Origin: Glycomyces sambucus
Lineage (GTDB): Bacteria; Actinomycetota; Actinomycetes; Mycobacteriales; Micromonosporaceae
Reading direction: 5' to 3'
Assembly (NCBI RefSeq): GCF_900102815.1
Contig: NZ_FNGF01000001.1
Coordinates: forward strand, 889,443-953,442
Length of the DNA: 64,000 nucleotides
Shown here: one piece after another, positions 57,021-64,000 of the stretch
Position numbering within the stretch: the stretch's first letter is position 1
Layout of the letters: each line of letters opens with the position of its first letter
Notes under the pieces: generated by a model
Databases searched by the model: none
What the model was told of the DNA's origin: nothing
The model's input: the letters and a program-made list of their open reading frames with translations, nothing else
Position numbers and translations under genes: made by a program

Positions 57021-57317
57021 TCAGCGATCGCGCTCGGCGGCCTCGGAGAACAACTGGCTGACCTGCTCGATCGCGCCGAGCTTCTGGCGCAGCCGCTCCT
57101 TGACGTCGTCGGGGGCGACCTCCTTGGAGCAGCAGCGGTGCACGATGGCCCGCACCTCCTGCTCGATGCCGTACTCCGAGAGGCACGGCGAGCAGTCCTC
57201 GAGGTGGTCCTTGATGACGCCGCGGCGCACGTCGGAGCACTCCTCGTCGAGGTACAGGTAGACCTCTTCGAGCACCTCGCGACAGTCGAGGCGGGGCTTG
57301 TCCGGTTCGCTGGTCAC
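57021..57317 (-). CDS. rsrA: Zinc-binding redox anti-sigma factor RsrA
   Basis: 98 residues. RsrA binds SigR in reducing conditions and releases it upon disulfide formation. The ZAS motif HLEDCSPC (H-x3-C-x2-C) is present, with further Cys at LDCREV and RCCSKE, matching the zinc and redox Cys of RsrA-type factors. GTG 57317 overlaps the sigR stop (GTGA), ensuring balanced synthesis. Orthologous to RsrA of Streptomyces and RshA of mycobacteria by sequence and position. Confidence 0.93.
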   Translation of the reverse strand: MTSEPDKPRLDCREVLEEVYLYLDEECSDVRRGVIKDHLEDCSPCLSEYGIEQEVRAIVHRCCSKEVAPDDVKERLRQKLGAIEQVSQLFSEAAERDR

Positions 57318-58093
57318 GACTGGCCCTCCTGTGCGGGCGAGAGGCCGCGGTCGGCGGCGTACGAGCTCAGCAGCTGGCGGAGCTGGCGCCGGCCCCGGTG
57401 GAGGCGGGACATGACCGTCCCGATCGGGGTGCCCATGATGTCGGCGATCTCCTTGTAGGAGAAGCCTTCGACGTCGGCGAGGTAGACCGTCAGGCGGAAG
57501 TCCTCGCCCAGGCGCTGGAGGGCGTCCTTGACGTCGGAGTCGGGCAGGTGGTCGAGGGCCTCGGTCTCGGCCGAGCGCAGCCCCGAGGCCGAGTGGGACT
57601 CGGCGTCCGCGAGCTGCCAGTCGGTGATCTCATCGGTCGGCGAGGTCAGCGGCTGGCGCTTCTTCTTGCGGTAGGAGTTGATGTACGTGTTGGTGAGGAT
57701 CCGGTACAGCCACGCCTTGAGGTTGGTGCCCTCGCGGAACTGGTGGAACTTCGAGTACGCCTTCAGGAACGTCTCCTGGACCAGGTCCTCGGCGTCGGCC
57801 GGGTTGCGCGTCATGCGCAGCGCCGCGCCGTAGAGCTGGTCGATCAGGGGCATCGCGTCGCGCTCGAAACGCTCGCGCCGCTCCTGGGCGGTCTCGCTTC
57901 CTGCCTCGGTCACCGTCTCCCTCTCGTCGGCCTCAGAAGCCGAGCCTACGGCAGGGGTCCGGGAGGGGACGGCGGAAATACCGGCGGCGGTGACGCCGCC
58001 GACGGGACTGGTCCCGTAGGCGGGGGACCATTCGGGACCGCTCAGCAGCGCGGCCAGGCGCTCGTCTTCGCGTCCGCGGACGGTGGTGGTCAT
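57314..58093 (-). CDS. sigR: ECF sigma factor SigR/SigH (thiol stress)
   Basis: 259 residues. Region 2 ([40 protein letters not shown]) and region 4 ([40 protein letters not shown]) are complete. SigR directs genes for thioredoxin, mycothiol and protein quality control. ATG 58093 follows AAGGAG; an internal GTG at 57913 would give a form lacking the first 60 residues. A long form SigR' with such an extension, made from a SigR-dependent promoter, is known in Streptomyces coelicolor, and the same promoter motif lies upstream here. Confidence 0.94.
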   Translation of the reverse strand: MTTTVRGREDERLAALLSGPEWSPAYGTSPVGGVTAAGISAVPSRTPAVGSASEADERETVTEAGSETAQERRERFERDAMPLIDQLYGAALRMTRNPADAEDLVQETFLKAYSKFHQFREGTNLKAWLYRILTNTYINSYRKKKRQPLTSPTDEITDWQLADAESHSASGLRSAETEALDHLPDSDVKDALQRLGEDFRLTVYLADVEGFSYKEIADIMGTPIGTVMSRLHRGRRQLRQLLSSYAADRGLSPAQEGQS

Positions 58094-58137
58094 AAGCGAT
58101 GCGCTCCTTACAGCGAAGTCGGAGACTCGTACCGCTC

Positions 58138-58163
58138 AACAGCGCCCGGTGCCGGTTCATTCC
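58138..58163 (-). promoter_or_regulatory. SigR-type promoter of sigR
   Basis: Minus strand: GGAAT (58163-58159), 18-bp spacer, GTT (58140-58138), an exact match to the SigR/SigH consensus GGAAT-N18-GTT. It lies 45 bp before ATG 58093, so the operon is positively autoregulated and this transcript includes the long-form start. Confidence 0.85.
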
Positions 58164-58507
58164 GCCGAGGGCGGGACCCTGCGAGTCTGCTCCGCCACAC
58201 CCGGTCCGCGGGGGCCCGGGAGGCGGTGCGGCCGAGCGGGAACCGCCAACGAGGCGTGCGAAATTCACGAAACCATGCGAAAACCTTACTTACCGGATCG
58301 AACCGGTAACTTTCGGTGCGCGCAGTCGTTATCGTCAGTGGACCCGGAAGGGTCTTGATCGCGCCGACGACACATCGGCGCGTGAACTCCCAGTACCTGC
58401 CCCGGGCCGGCGGACATGACACCGCCGCCGGTCCGGGGAGGCTGCGGACTCCCCCTCGCATTGCGAGAACGCCCGCGAGGGCTCCCCGCTTCCCCGCACA
58501 TGCGAAA
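58164..58507. other. Intergenic region between sigR and whiB
   Basis: About 345 bases upstream of the SigR-type promoter and downstream of the whiB terminator, with moderately A+T-rich parts (58260-58330). A second, constitutive sigR promoter would be expected here. I see no convincing reading frame, repeat or -10/-35 pair. Confidence 0.45.
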
Positions 58508-58543
58508 GGCCGCGACGGTCGCCCGGGCGGGGCGGTCGCGGCC
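58508..58543 (-). terminator. Terminator of the whiB gene
   Basis: 9-bp stem GGCCGCGAC/GTCGCGGCC with an inner paired loop, followed on the minus strand by TTTCGCA. It lies 17 nt past the whiB stop. Confidence 0.75.
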
Positions 58544-58560
58544 GATCAGAGCCGGGTGCG

Positions 58561-58914
58561 CTAGGCGCCCACGGCCAGGGGGTTGATGTCCTTCCAGACC
58601 TCGATCATCGCCCGGCGCTCGCGGGGCGCGGTGGCCCCCCAGACGCCGTGGCGGTCCCGGGCCTCGAGCGCGCGCACCAGGCAGGGCGTGCGCACCGGGC
58701 AGGACGCGCACATGGCCAGGGCCTCGTCGATGGGCTCGCGGGGCTCGGGGTACATGACGTCCGGCTCGGCCTCGGCGCAGTTGCCGTGGCGCAGCCAGTC
58801 GTCGCCGCTCATCCGGTACGAGCCGCCGAGCGACTCGCTCCGGTATTCAGCGGCGTCGAGCAGCCGGGGGTCCTTGCGGGCGCGGGCTACTTCTTCGGGG
58901 CGGATTCGCCGCAT
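58561..58914 (-). CDS. WhiB-family [4Fe-4S] regulator (WhiB1/WblE position)
   Basis: 117 residues. The four cluster Cys are C46, C69, C72 and C78 (NCAEAE; MCASCPVRTPC), followed by the turn GVWGATAPRERR, where GVWGG is usual, and a basic C-terminus. Wbl proteins bind the housekeeping sigma factor and sense NO/O2. The gene sits between sigR and the SRAP/aroA genes, the place of whiB1 in mycobacteria. A 35-residue N-terminal extension is unusual; ATG 58914 with GGGAGG supports it, while an internal ATG (58812) would give WhiB1 length. A CRP-type site lies 137 bp upstream. Confidence 0.9.
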   Translation of the reverse strand: MRRIRPEEVARARKDPRLLDAAEYRSESLGGSYRMSGDDWLRHGNCAEAEPDVMYPEPREPIDEALAMCASCPVRTPCLVRALEARDRHGVWGATAPRERRAMIEVWKDINPLAVGA

Positions 58915-59050
58915 TGCTGCCTCCCTTTTTCACTGCCGCCGCAGCCCTTCCGGGCGTCTACGCCGAGACGCGGGGAAGCGTTCCCTTTCAGCCGGCGACG
59001 GCTTGTACACGAAAGACCGACGAGTTGTGGTACAGATACCGATGCGGTGG

Positions 59051-59066
59051 TGTGATTGGTTTCACA
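59051..59066. promoter_or_regulatory. CRP-type binding site upstream of whiB
   Basis: TGTGATTGGTTTCACA, a perfect TGTGA-N6-TCACA palindrome. It overlaps the SRAP stop codon and lies upstream of the whiB gene. In Mycobacterium tuberculosis whiB1 is controlled by the cAMP receptor protein Rv3676 through such sites. Confidence 0.75.
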
Positions 59067-59769
59067 ATCCAGGGAGTGTCGAGGGGCCGGGTTCGCCGTC
59101 CACCGGGAGCACGAGTTCGGGCCCGTCGTTCGTCGCGCGGCCGACGCCGCGCCCGACCTTCCGGATCTCCAGGTCCCCCGGCAGCGAGGAGGCGGGGCCG
59201 GCGAGCAGTTCGCCCTCGGCCGCGTCCTCCTCCCCCAGCCAGGCGGCGTACCGCTCGGGAGGGAGCACGTAGGGCATGCGGTCGTGGATGGTCTCCATCG
59301 CCTCGCCCATCGTCGGGCAGGTGAGCACGGTGAACGTCAGCAGCGTGAGGTCGCCGTCCTTCCAGGTGTCCCACAGCCCCGCGAAGACCACGCCCCCGGG
59401 GCGGGTGAAGAAGTACGGCTGCTTGCCGCCGCCGGGGAGCTTGCGCCACTCGTACCAGCCGTCGGCCGGCACCAGGGCGCGCCGCGTCGCGAACGGGCGC
59501 TTGTAGGCCCGCGAGGTGGCGACGGTCTCGATGCGGGCGTTGAACATCCGCGACCCGATCGCCGGATCGGAGGCCCACGGCGGGACCAGGCCCCACCGGG
59601 CCAGCTCGACCACCCGCTCCTCGCGGGACTTCGAGCGGCGCACCACCGGCGCCTGCACCGTCGGCGCGATGTTGTAGCTCGGGGTCCACGCGCCGGCGAT
59701 GAGGTCCGAGGCGTCGAAGAGCGCCGCCATGCTGGGGCTCGACTTGCTGTTCGCGTACCTTCCGCACAT
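59062..59769 (-). CDS. SOS response-associated peptidase (SRAP, HMCES/YedK family)
   Basis: 235 residues. It protects abasic sites in single-stranded DNA by forming a crosslink through the N-terminal Cys. MCGRYANS gives Cys2 after Met removal, the reactive residue; FNARIETVAT, PADGWYEWRK (catalytic Glu) and TIHDRMPYVL with the active-site His are all present. I set the start at ATG 59769 because Cys2 must be exposed; a further frame upstream is open but not coding. TACCGT lies 7 nt before the ATG. Divergent from aroA. Confidence 0.94.
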   Translation of the reverse strand: MCGRYANSKSSPSMAALFDASDLIAGAWTPSYNIAPTVQAPVVRRSKSREERVVELARWGLVPPWASDPAIGSRMFNARIETVATSRAYKRPFATRRALVPADGWYEWRKLPGGGKQPYFFTRPGGVVFAGLWDTWKDGDLTLLTFTVLTCPTMGEAMETIHDRMPYVLPPERYAAWLGEEDAAEGELLAGPASSLPGDLEIRKVGRGVGRATNDGPELVLPVDGEPGPSTLPGL

Positions 59770-59910
59770 GCCCCACACGGTAACCCCGCCCACCGACACC
59801 GCGGTTCCTCCATTTCCGGCACGCCCCGCAAGACGCACGTCCGGCCCCGGGCGCCACCCCGGTCCGGCGACCACCCGGTTCCCGCACACCGGACCACTAG
59901 ACTGGCGGGC

Positions 59911-61212
59911 GTGAACGCAACCGCCGCCCCCGAGAAGCGCCGCTGGGAGGCCCCGTACGCGGAGGCCGAGCTCGACGCGGTCGTCCGCGTGCCCGGCTCG
60001 AAGTCGATGACGGCCCGCGCCCTCGTCCTCGCCGCGCTCGCCTCCGGACCGAGCACGATCAAGCGCCCGCTCATCGCCCGCGACACCCTCCTCATGGTCG
60101 AAGGGCTCCGCGCGATCGGCGTAGGCGTCGACACCGGCGACGACGAGGCGTGGACCGTCACGCCCGGCGGGTTCCGGGGCGGGACCTCGATCGACTGCGG
60201 CCTCGCCGGGACCGTCATGCGGTTCCTGCCACCCGTGGCGGCCCTCGCCGACGGGCCCGTGGCCTTCGACGGCGACCCGCACGCGCGCAAGCGCCCCAAC
60301 GACGGCGTCATCAAGGCCCTGCGCGGCCTCGGCGTCGACATCGAGGACGGCGGGCGCCTCGCGCTGCCGTTCACCGTGAACGCCGCCGGCCGCGTCAAGG
60401 GCGGCGAGCTGGAGGTGGACGCCTCCAAGACCTCGCAGCTCGTGAGCGCCCTGCTCATGGCCGCGCCCCGCTTCGAGAACGGCCTCGACCTGCGCCACAC
60501 CGGCGACCGGCCCGTGCCCAGCCGCCCCTACCTCGACATGGTCGTCCAGATGCTCCGCCAGGCCGGCGCCGACGTCGACGACTCCGAGCCGAACCGCTGG
60601 CGGGTCGCCCCCGGCGAGCTCCAGGGCCGCGAGTGGACCATCGAACCCGACCTCCAGAACGCCGCGCCGTTCCTGTGCGCCGCGCTCGTCGCGGGCGGGC
60701 GCGTCACCGTCGAGGGCTGGCCCACTGAGACCACGCAGGCCGGGGACGCGATCCGCGAGATCCTCGTGCAGCTCGGCGCCCGCGTCGAGTGGACCCGCGG
60801 CGGCCTCACCGCCTACGGCACCGCCGAGCCGCTGCCGGGCGAACTCGACCTCGCCGACGCCGCCGAGCTCACCCCCGCGCTCGCGGCGGTGTTCGGGGTC
60901 AGCAACGGCCCCTTCACGGTCCGCGGTGTCGCGCACATCCGCGGCCACGAGACCGACCGCGTCTCGGCGCTGGTCACCGAGCTGCGCAAGATCGGCGCCG
61001 ACGTCGACGAGTACGAGGACGGCTTCCGGGTGGGCTCGGGCGGGCACGAGCGCGGCACCTGGGCCACGTACGCCGACCACCGCATGGCCCACGCCGGCGC
61101 CGTGGCCGGGCTCGCGATCCCCGGGCTGGTCCTCGACGACGTCGCCTGCGTTTCCAAGACCTGGCCGGAGTTCGCGGAGGTCTGGGAGCAGGCCGTGCGC
61201 GGGAAGGGATAG
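59911..61212 (+). CDS. aroA: 3-phosphoshikimate 1-carboxyvinyltransferase (EPSP synthase)
   Basis: 433 residues. It joins PEP and shikimate 3-phosphate in aromatic amino acid synthesis. Motifs: VPGSKSMTARALVLAALA (substrate Lys), GLAGTVMRFLPP, HARKRPND, DASKTSQLVSALL, DRPVPSRPYLDM, and the C-terminal GHETDRVSAL and YADHRMAHAGAV. GTG 59911 follows TAGACT by 7 nt, the leaderless pattern. Three nucleotides separate it from rsgA; the aroA-rsgA-hisN order is conserved in actinobacteria. Confidence 0.96.
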   Translation: MNATAAPEKRRWEAPYAEAELDAVVRVPGSKSMTARALVLAALASGPSTIKRPLIARDTLLMVEGLRAIGVGVDTGDDEAWTVTPGGFRGGTSIDCGLAGTVMRFLPPVAALADGPVAFDGDPHARKRPNDGVIKALRGLGVDIEDGGRLALPFTVNAAGRVKGGELEVDASKTSQLVSALLMAAPRFENGLDLRHTGDRPVPSRPYLDMVVQMLRQAGADVDDSEPNRWRVAPGELQGREWTIEPDLQNAAPFLCAALVAGGRVTVEGWPTETTQAGDAIREILVQLGARVEWTRGGLTAYGTAEPLPGELDLADAAELTPALAAVFGVSNGPFTVRGVAHIRGHETDRVSALVTELRKIGADVDEYEDGFRVGSGGHERGTWATYADHRMAHAGAVAGLAIPGLVLDDVACVSKTWPEFAEVWEQAVRGKG

Positions 61213-61215
61213 CCG

Positions 61216-62244
61216 TTGCCGAAGCCGGACTGGGACGTCGACCCCGACGACGACGATGCGGACGAGTGGGACGAGGACGACGTCAAGGTGCGCGCCTCCC
61301 GGCGCTCCCGCCCCCGCACCAAGATCCGGCCCAAGCACACGAACGCCCGCGAGGGCTTCGTGACCGCCGTCGACCGCGGTCGCTACACCTGCCAGGTCGA
61401 GGGCACCACCGTCACCGCCATGAAGGCCCGCGAGCTCGGCAAGCAGTCCATCGTGGTCGGCGACCGCGCCGGCCTGGTCGGCGACCTCTCCGGGAACCCC
61501 GGGACCCTCGCCCGGGTCGTGCGGATCGAGGAGCGCCACGGCGAGCTGCGGCGCTCGGCCGACGACGAGAACGCCACCGAGCGGGTCGTGGTCGCCAACG
61601 TCGACACCCTCGTGGTCGTGGCCTCCACCGTGGACCCGCCGCTGCGGTACGGGTTCGTGGACCGGTGCCTCGTCGCCGCCTACGACGCGGGGGTCAGGCC
61701 GGTCCTGTGCCTCACCAAGAACGACCTCGCCCCGCGGATGGCCGAGGAGGTGCGCGCGTACTACTCGCAGCTCGACCTCACCATCGTCGCCACCGAGCCC
61801 GACAGCCCGCTCGACGAGCTCATCGCCTTGCTGCGCGACAAGGAGAACGTGTTCTTCGGGCACTCGGGGGTCGGCAAGTCCACGCTCGTCAACCGGCTCG
61901 TGCCCGGCGCCGGCCGCGCCGTCAGCGAGGTCCGGTCCATCGGCAAGGGCTCGCACACCTCCACCAGCACCGTCTCGTTCGCGCTGCCCGGCGGCGGCTG
62001 GGTCATCGACACCCCCGGCGTCCGCTCCTTCGGGCTCGCGCACGTCACCGCCGACTCGATCCTCAAGGCGTTCCCCGAACTCGCCGAGGTCGCCGCCGAC
62101 TGCCCGCGCGGGTGCACGCACACCCCCGAGATCGGCGACTGCGCCCTCGACGCCGAGATCGGGCCCGAGGACCCGCGCGCCGGGCGCCTCGCCTCGTTCC
62201 GCCGGGTCCTGGCCTCGCTCAACGAGGCCGACACGAAGAACTGA
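61216..62244 (+). CDS. rsgA: Ribosome small subunit-dependent GTPase RsgA
   Basis: 342 residues. A circularly permuted GTPase that helps 30S maturation. An acidic N-terminus and OB fold (about 40-100) precede TKNDL (G4), then GHSGVGKSTLVNRL (G1) and DTPGVRSFGL (G3); the zinc-binding segment DCPRGCTHTPEIGDC follows. The start is TTG 61216, with GAAGGGA upstream; no ATG or GTG gives the full OB domain. It is co-transcribed with aroA (3-nt gap). Confidence 0.94.
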   Translation: MPKPDWDVDPDDDDADEWDEDDVKVRASRRSRPRTKIRPKHTNAREGFVTAVDRGRYTCQVEGTTVTAMKARELGKQSIVVGDRAGLVGDLSGNPGTLARVVRIEERHGELRRSADDENATERVVVANVDTLVVVASTVDPPLRYGFVDRCLVAAYDAGVRPVLCLTKNDLAPRMAEEVRAYYSQLDLTIVATEPDSPLDELIALLRDKENVFFGHSGVGKSTLVNRLVPGAGRAVSEVRSIGKGSHTSTSTVSFALPGGGWVIDTPGVRSFGLAHVTADSILKAFPELAEVAADCPRGCTHTPEIGDCALDAEIGPEDPRAGRLASFRRVLASLNEADTKN

Positions 62245-62274
62245 GGGGCGGCCCGGACTCAGTAGGATGAGCCC

Positions 62275-63075
62275 ATGCCCTCTTCCAGCTACAACGACGA
62301 CCTCGGCCTCGCGCACCTGCTCGCGGACTCCGCGGCCCAGATCGGCACCAGCCGGTTCCGCGCCTCGGACCTGCGGGTCTCCGCGAAGCCGGACATGACC
62401 GAGGTCTCCGACGCCGACACGACCATCGAAGAGGTGCTGCGCTCCACGCTCGGGCGCGCCCGGCCCCGCGACGGGATCTTCGGGGAGGAGTACGGGGACA
62501 ACCCCGGCGCCTCCGGCCGCAAGTGGGTCATCGACCCGATCGACGCCACCCGCAACTACGTTCGGGGCGTGCCGATCTGGGCAACGCTGATCGCGCTGTT
62601 CGACCGCGGCGAACCCGTCGTCGGCGTCGTCAGCGCCCCGGCGCTCAACCGACGCTGGTGGGCCATGAAGGGCGCCGGGGCCTTCGCCGGGCGCGACCAG
62701 CGCGCCGGGAAGCGCATCCAGGTCTCCAAGGTCGCCCGGCTTTCGGACGCGTCGGTGAGCATCTCCTCGATCACCGGGTGGGCCAAGCTCGACCGGCAGG
62801 GCGCGATGCTCGGGATGCTCCACGAGGCGTGGCGCGAGCGCGGCTTCGGGGACTTCTACTCGTACTGCCTGCTCGCCGAGGGGGCCGTGGACATCGCGGC
62901 CGAACCCGAAGTGGCGCTGTGGGACCTGGCGCCGCTGGCGCTCATCGTGGAGGAGGCGGGCGGGAAGTTCACCGACCTGCGCGGGCGCCCCGGCCCCGAC
63001 GGCGGGTCGGCGCTGGCGACGAACGGGCTCCTGCACGACGAGGCGCTGGAGCGGTTGAAGATCCGCGAACTGTAG
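62275..63075 (+). CDS. hisN: Histidinol-phosphatase, inositol monophosphatase family (HisN)
   Basis: 266 residues. The metal-binding motifs of the IMPase fold are complete: [22 protein letters not shown], and the C-terminal [17 protein letters not shown]. The close spacing D-P-I-D-A-T-R-N and genomic position after aroA-rsgA match HisN, which dephosphorylates histidinol phosphate. ATG 62275 follows TAGGAT by 6 nt, so it may have its own leaderless transcript besides read-through. Its terminator follows. Confidence 0.92.
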   Translation: MPSSSYNDDLGLAHLLADSAAQIGTSRFRASDLRVSAKPDMTEVSDADTTIEEVLRSTLGRARPRDGIFGEEYGDNPGASGRKWVIDPIDATRNYVRGVPIWATLIALFDRGEPVVGVVSAPALNRRWWAMKGAGAFAGRDQRAGKRIQVSKVARLSDASVSISSITGWAKLDRQGAMLGMLHEAWRERGFGDFYSYCLLAEGAVDIAAEPEVALWDLAPLALIVEEAGGKFTDLRGRPGPDGGSALATNGLLHDEALERLKIREL

Positions 63076-63081
63076 GACGCG

Positions 63082-63115
63082 GGCAGGGGCGGGACCGAGT
63101 GGTCCCGCCCCTGCC
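63082..63115. terminator. Bidirectional terminator between hisN and the esterase gene
   Basis: 15-bp perfect stem, GGCAGGGGCGGGACC and its complement, with tetraloop GAGT, between convergent genes. Confidence 0.85.
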
Positions 63116-63121
63116 GCGCGC

Positions 63122-64000
63122 CTAGCGCTCGGCGAGGAACTTCAGGTGCTCGCCTCGCTGGTGGATGCCGCCGCCTTCGTGCCGGTTCCAGGGCCACACG
63201 GTGATCCGCTTGTCGCCCTGCCAGCGGTTGTAGGCCGCGAACACGGTGGAGGGCGGGCAGACGTCGTCCATGAGGCCGACGGAGTAGAGCGCGGGGGCGG
63301 TGCCGCGGGCGGCGAAGTGGAGGCCGTCGAAGTAGTTCAGGGTCGCGAAGACGCGGTCCTCGCGCAGGCGCTGGCCGGAGAGGAACTCGACGATCTCCTG
63401 GTAGGGGAAGGCGTCGGTGATGGTGACGGCGCGCTGGAAGTGGGTCAGGAACGGCACGTCGACCATGGCGCCGGCGAGGTCGGCGCGCAGGCCGCCGACG
63501 GCCTGGGTGATGCCGCCGCCCTGGCTGCCGCCGGCGACGACGATCCGGTCGGGGTCGATCCCGTCGAGGCCCTTGGCGACGTCGACCGCGCGGTAGGCGT
63601 CGGTGAAGACGCGGCGGTAGTAGTAGTGCTCGGGGGCTTCGAGGCCCTGGGTCATCCAGCCCTTGTTGGTGGGGCCGGTGGTGCCGTAGGGGTCGGCGGT
63701 GTCGCCGGGCTGCCAGTTGCCGTAGCCCTGGCCGCGGGTGTCCATGACGAAGTGGGCCCAGCCGGCGGCGGGGTAGGTGGTGTGAGCCCAGGGGTAGGAG
63801 CGGCCGCCGGAGTAGCCGATGTACTCCACGACGCACGGGAGGGGGCCCTCGACGCCCTTGGGCTTGACGAGCCACGCCTTGATGGGGTGGCCGCCCCAGC
63901 CGGCGAAGGTGACGTCGTGGACGTCGACGGCGACCAGGCCCGCGTCGTAGGGCTCGGTGCGCACGTCGAGTCCGAAGCCGGCGGCCTCGCCGAGGGTGGT
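63122..64000 (-). CDS. Acetylxylan esterase / cephalosporin-C deacetylase (CE7), 5' end outside the window
   Basis: At least 292 residues, the N-terminus lying beyond 64000; the frame continues in-frame across 63964 (TTLGEAAGFGLDVRTEPYDA) with CE7-like sequence. CE7 enzymes remove acetyl groups from xylo-oligosaccharides. Motifs: DVTFAGWGGHPIKAWL, DTRGQGYGNW (RGQ motif of CE7), the nucleophile elbow GGSQGGG, the Asp in GLMDDVCPPST and the His in NRHEGGG. CE7 proteins are usually about 320 residues, so some 30-40 residues are missing. Confidence 0.92.
   Translation of the reverse strand, partial: TTLGEAAGFGLDVRTEPYDAGLVAVDVHDVTFAGWGGHPIKAWLVKPKGVEGPLPCVVEYIGYSGGRSYPWAHTTYPAAGWAHFVMDTRGQGYGNWQPGDTADPYGTTGPTNKGWMTQGLEAPEHYYYRRVFTDAYRAVDVAKGLDGIDPDRIVVAGGSQGGGITQAVGGLRADLAGAMVDVPFLTHFQRAVTITDAFPYQEIVEFLSGQRLREDRVFATLNYFDGLHFAARGTAPALYSVGLMDDVCPPSTVFAAYNRWQGDKRITVWPWNRHEGGGIHQRGEHLKFLAER

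Noticed and set aside
59062-63036. SRAP frame open for 1324 codons upstream across aroA, rsgA and hisN
   Set aside because: SRAP proteins need Cys at position 2; MCGRYANS at 59769 is the true N-terminus and the upstream part is antisense to known genes.

Overview
The window is GC-rich, densely packed actinobacterial chromosome. The lineage is shown by WhiB, SigR/RsrA, a mycothiol-type DsbA oxidoreductase, DivIVA proteins, bL37, DUF3145, DUF2631, DUF4439 and frequent GTG/TTG starts. Gene order follows two blocks that I recall as conserved between mycobacteria and streptomycetes: rimP-nusA-ylxR-infB-(ylxP-rbfA-dinF-truB)-map-ispG-rip-dxr-rlmN-cdsA-frr-pyrH-tsf-rpsB-M23-yraN-comM-dprA, then rsrA-sigR-whiB-SRAP-aroA-rsgA-hisN. 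A Glycomyces/Stackebrandtia-type organism is my guess; no rRNA or tRNA is present to test it.

Layout. 0-5 kb: end of otsA, an OtsB-GH15 fusion and a Ser/Thr kinase with an extracellular fibronectin domain. 5-9 kb: DUF3145, a DsbA-like oxidoreductase, an AraC regulator. 8-21 kb: the translation/RNA block on the minus strand, interrupted by plus-strand genes (membrane protein, two-component system, HTH plus Clp-N pair) and a methyltransferase. 21-26 kb: DUF4439 pair and a PadR-regulated ABC exporter. 26-33 kb: map, membrane protein, and a purU-dxr-rip-ispG unit joining isoprenoid synthesis with a site-2 protease. 33-37 kb: sugar ABC importer without ATPase, with a LacI-type operator in its promoter. 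37-40 kb: MMPL exporter and TetR regulator sharing a symmetrical divergent promoter. 40-50 kb: beta-lactamase-fold/Rieske protein, a large DivIVA-motif protein, rlmN-cdsA-frr-pyrH-tsf-rpsB. 50-56 kb: M23 peptidase, yraN, comM, dprA, a PHO-box-preceded unknown gene, a SIS protein. 56-64 kb: bL37, TetR, RsrA/SigR, WhiB, SRAP, aroA-rsgA-hisN and a truncated CE7 esterase.

The least ordinary signal is a recurrent pattern: four genes (DsbA-like, truB, the DivIVA-motif protein, the M23 peptidase) end in locus-specific short tandem repeats of 15, 23, 15 and 18 bp. In three of them the repeat unit contains the stop codon and has spread downstream of it. The arrays are unrelated in sequence, so a shared process acting on gene 3' ends is suggested. 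Also notable are several readable regulatory sites (SigR promoter, CRP-type site, PHO box, LacI- and TetR-type operators, a double operator at the HTH/Clp-N pair), many probable leaderless starts (TANNNT followed 6-7 nt later by the start codon), and a yraN gene that has lost its normal stop and stays open across all of comM.
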